Shown here piece by piece: positions 31,600 through 34,329 of a stretch of 34,329 nucleotides of DNA. Positions within the stretch are counted from its first letter, which is position 1; the number at the start of each line of letters is the position of its first letter. The stretch comes from a virus. Where the stretch lies: IMG/VR virus record IMGVR_UViG_3300036770_003472, positions 1 through 34,329 of that record; one strand, written 5' to 3'. The position numbers and the translations under genes were made by a program. The notes under the pieces are model-generated. The model was given only the letters and a program-made list of their open reading frames with translations. It was not told where the DNA came from and ran no database searches.

Positions 31600-34329
31600 C
31601 TACGACCTATTCCGCATTTCATAAATTGACCGCTCAAGTTCGCTCTTGATTTGAGGAAGTGCTTCTTTTATACCCAGACCGTTCACGTTGAGGTTAACAG
31701 TTATATCCCCTCCACCAGAAGACGTTACTGTGGGTGTTGTTGTCATTTTCTTCGATGCTGGAACAGTCATGTCACCCATCGGTGCTGAGACCCCTGGACC
31801 TGGGACAACGTGCAGATGCCGATTTGCGCCACGACCGTGATACTCAGCAAACCCACCAGACTTTTCAACAGTTGTTTTGTACATGCCAAGTTGTTGGCCA
31901 ACAAGGTCGTATGCGCGTCCAGTTATGTGGTCCGAATTGAGTGAACCAAGATTGTTTGTGCGATAGGAGGAGGTAATTCTTCGTGAACCAGAGACCATTC
32001 CATCGATGGCCATATGGCGAGCCATTGTCTGAGAGAGTCTGCTTGCTGTTGTGTCACCAATTCCACGACCACGAGGAGTTTTTGTATCTCCATCAATCCC
32101 TGCCGCCTTGAACACTTCGGTGAGGGCAGCCTTTGACCACCATTCTGGATTTTCTGCTTCTGGTCCGAAGAATTTGCCCATACCGTCAATAATCTCTTTT
32201 TCAGATTGCATAAGCATCAGTTCTTTTTCTGCTGCGTCGGCCAAAGCAAACGCTGCATCTTTATCGCTAATCGTATTAACAGAGACTCCAGTAACGCCAA
32301 AACTGCTCAGGAATTCAGTGGCGCTTAGTCCGCCAAGGTCTCCGCTTGCAAGAGAATTAGCGAAAAGTTCTTGCATATCGGTATCCATCCCGAGAAATGC
32401 TTTTTTGACTTTTTCCACATCGCCAGTAGCGAGCGCCTTGTTGCCACCAGCAAGAATTGCTCCGAATTGAGTCGTAAGTGTCGTCGCCACATCACGCTCG
32501 GACATATTAAGGAAGTCATTTACTGCTTGACCAGGAATACCAGTAAACATTGCTCCGCCAAGGCCGCCAAGCGGATTGAGTTTTCCAGATGCGTTGCGCT
32601 CATTAAACGCAAGTCCAGTCTGACTACCCATCTGTCTTTGCAATTCAAAAAATGCTTTGACAGAGTTTCCGCCATACATATTTGTAAGTTGCTCAAACGC
32701 TGTCCCATAAAGCAATTTGGCATCTTCAGAAGTGACCGTTGCACCAGCACCTCTGGCATTGAAATCCATGCGGAAATTCTTCATTACCTCATCGAGTATC
32801 TCTGGGGCCTGCTCAAGTTTGATTGCCTGGTCGAACACCGAAAGATTTTTTGTAACAAGTTCAGAAATTGTTTGATTAATTTGGTCTTTCGTTTTTATAA
32901 CGGTTACGCCAAGTTTTTCGAGTTGCTCTCTGAAGTCTGCCGTATTATCTGCAAGATTTACACCCATTGTCTGCGCAAGTTTTACAACTTGAATTTCAGA
33001 CATTCCAGTCATATTTGCTATAAATTTGGTGCGCGAGTCGACCACCTTGGCGATATTGTCGGCTGCAACAGCCATGGAGTCGCCTTTCTTTACATAGTTT
33101 TCAAGAAATTTTTGCTGGACGGTGTCGTCAACTTTTTTATCTCGCGCAAAACGTCTTTTGACTGGCGCAGTAAGTTCGTTGTACTGCGACTCACTGATTG
33201 CTCCAGCCGCAAATAACTGGTCAATTGCTGAGCCACGCTCCTGTCTACGACGATTATTTGTATCATCCCTAAAACGGTTGTATAAAAACTTTGCTCCATA
33301 GGTCACAGTTGCTGCTGTTCCGCCGACTGCGCCGCCAACCAGCGCACCACCAAGAATTGCTGGCGTCAGCGCTCCGCCAGTTGACAGCGCTGCACCAGTA
33401 CCAATAGCAGCGCCAGTGGTTCCTCCAGCAAGGATTCCTGCGACTAAGTGGTCGCGAAGGGATGTGCCACTCCCGCGTGGCCCGCCACCAGCGGCACCCT
33501 TTTGGGCAATCATTGCATATTTTCGATATTCCCCACCTTGCGTTCTTAGAGAGGAAGCAATAGTGCTTTGTGTTTTATTTGAACGATATGCGGCATTTTC
33601 CAACAGCGCCAGGTTGACCATCATGTTTCCAACGGAGGCGCTAAAAAACGAATTTACAATACCCTTTGCTTTTTCGGTCGCGGCCTTCATTCGATTGATG
33701 GGGGCCATAATCGTTCCAGTTAGCGTTCCGATTGCCGCACCAATTGCTGTACCCATCGGACCGAACTGAGAGCCGATTGCTGCACCAGCGCCAGCGCCAC
33801 CAAGCGCGGCCATTGCGCCATTTTGGCTCTTGAGCGCAAACGTACCAGCGGCAATACCAGCGCCAAGTTTTGGATTGAACATAGCCATAGAAGCACCAAG
33901 CGAAAGTCCGCCAGCAACATCTTTGCCAACCATTCCACTTTCAGCAAGACGTGCCAAGCCCATCGAAAGCCCGAATGCTCCGAAGCCACCACCCAACCCG
34001 CCAAAACCCTTGCGACCCTCTGCTTCCCGTTGCGCTTTATACGCATGGCTTGCGCCCATTATCCCACCCATAGATGCCATGCGCCGATATAGCGGAATAC
34101 GCCCACCTGGCAAACCCTTGCTTTGCCCCATGTAATTTTTGTGTTCAGGGAATTGCTGGCCTTTAAAACCCTTGGGCTGTTGCCCTTGATTTTGCTGGTT
34201 GGATGGATTTGATGGCGCTGGCTGACCGCTGCCAGGTCCCTGTGATGGTGAAGTCGGTAATCCGCCCGCAGAGCGAAGCCCTCTTGATGCCCTCCCCAGT
34301 GCTTGATTAAAAGAATCAAGACCTTTGGT
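31600..34329 (-). CDS. Tape measure protein with C-terminal M15-type peptidase (partial, start beyond window)
   Basis: At least 909 codons are open to the right edge. The ATG at 34131 has no Shine-Dalgarno and lies within a continuing frame, so it is not the start. In the visible fragment, residues 1-66 are a Gln/Pro/Asn/Gly-rich linker. Two alanine/glycine-rich hydrophobic stretches (about 138-211 and 295-346) are typical of tape measures, which set tail length and pass through the membrane. Near the end, SSYRTNNLGSLNSDHITGRAYD then GGFAEYHGRGANRHLHV match an M15 (D-Ala-D-Ala or L-Ala-D-Glu) peptidase: H801 and D808 of SxHxxGxAxD, candidate E829, and H838/H840. It would cut cell-wall peptide stems during injection. 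About 65 residues with a beta/helical end follow. Confidence 0.85.
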   Translation of the reverse strand, partial: TKGLDSFNQALGRASRGLRSAGGLPTSPSQGPGSGQPAPSNPSNQQNQGQQPKGFKGQQFPEHKNYMGQSKGLPGGRIPLYRRMASMGGIMGASHAYKAQREAEGRKGFGGLGGGFGAFGLSMGLARLAESGMVGKDVAGGLSLGASMAMFNPKLGAGIAAGTFALKSQNGAMAALGGAGAGAAIGSQFGPMGTAIGAAIGTLTGTIMAPINRMKAATEKAKGIVNSFFSASVGNMMVNLALLENAAYRSNKTQSTIASSLRTQGGEYRKYAMIAQKGAAGGGPRGSGTSLRDHLVAGILAGGTTGAAIGTGAALSTGGALTPAILGGALVGGAVGGTAATVTYGAKFLYNRFRDDTNNRRRQERGSAIDQLFAAGAISESQYNELTAPVKRRFARDKKVDDTVQQKFLENYVKKGDSMAVAADNIAKVVDSRTKFIANMTGMSEIQVVKLAQTMGVNLADNTADFREQLEKLGVTVIKTKDQINQTISELVTKNLSVFDQAIKLEQAPEILDEVMKNFRMDFNARGAGATVTSEDAKLLYGTAFEQLTNMYGGNSVKAFFELQRQMGSQTGLAFNERNASGKLNPLGGLGGAMFTGIPGQAVNDFLNMSERDVATTLTTQFGAILAGGNKALATGDVEKVKKAFLGMDTDMQELFANSLASGDLGGLSATEFLSSFGVTGVSVNTISDKDAAFALADAAEKELMLMQSEKEIIDGMGKFFGPEAENPEWWSKAALTEVFKAAGIDGDTKTPRGRGIGDTTASRLSQTMARHMAIDGMVSGSRRITSSYRTNNLGSLNSDHITGRAYDLVGQQLGMYKTTVEKSGGFAEYHGRGANRHLHVVPGPGVSAPMGDMTVPASKKMTTTPTVTSSGGGDITVNLNVNGLGIKEALPQIKSELERSIYEMRNRS

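Noticed and set aside
32371-33216. Plus-strand frame of 281 codons opposite the tape measure gene
   Set aside because: It has no recognisable domain, unusual Cys/His/Arg-rich composition, and lies wholly antisense to a well-supported gene.

Overview
The window is part of a tailed phage (or prophage) late region. Every gene I can support, 36 in all, lies on the minus strand, so transcription runs from about 34,329 down to 1. There are no tRNA or rRNA genes, no CRISPR array, no insertion sequence, and no gap over 75 bases. The tail is contractile (myovirus-type). The order tape measure, XkdP-like protein, hub, spike, gp25-like wedge, baseplate J, tail protein I matches the simplified baseplates of PBSX/P2-type phages. 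The many cyanophage- and marine-phage-like fibre domains suggest an aquatic environmental phage. The r1t-type holin is commonest in phages of Gram-positive hosts, but the host cannot be fixed from this window.

Region 1 (34,329-25,263) is the tail tip and baseplate. It holds the tape measure protein, which is open at the window edge and carries an M15-type peptidase near its C-terminus, followed by the XkdP-like, hub, spike, gp25-like, J and I proteins. Region 2 (25,229-24,264) holds a small r1t-type holin with a GTG start, a small beta-rich protein and a stand-alone fibre-tip domain.

Region 3 (24,254-1) is a very large fibre and adhesin locus of 26 genes. It is built from a small set of recombined modules: FPxSPxxGxxYxxGxxTW heads, CTSSTRPxSPxxGQ heads, Mtd-N-like heads (QLRRGTAAxWTAANP), decapeptide AVTxAKI stalks, collagen-like stalks, FN3 domains, carbohydrate-binding-like domains and eleven glycine-rich domains in nine proteins.

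The most notable structure is a three-gene module present three times, possibly four: a fibre protein, then a 111-118 aa beta protein, then a glycine-rich adhesin. In two of these modules the conserved fibre C-terminus (MDIGA) doubles as the ribosome binding site of the next gene. Twelve adjacent genes are joined by a TAATG stop/start. Two glycine-rich adhesins about 10.4 kb apart have variable cores bracketed by short stretches of identical DNA, which points to cassette exchange or recent gene conversion. I see no invertase, reverse transcriptase or template repeat that would mark a known diversification system.
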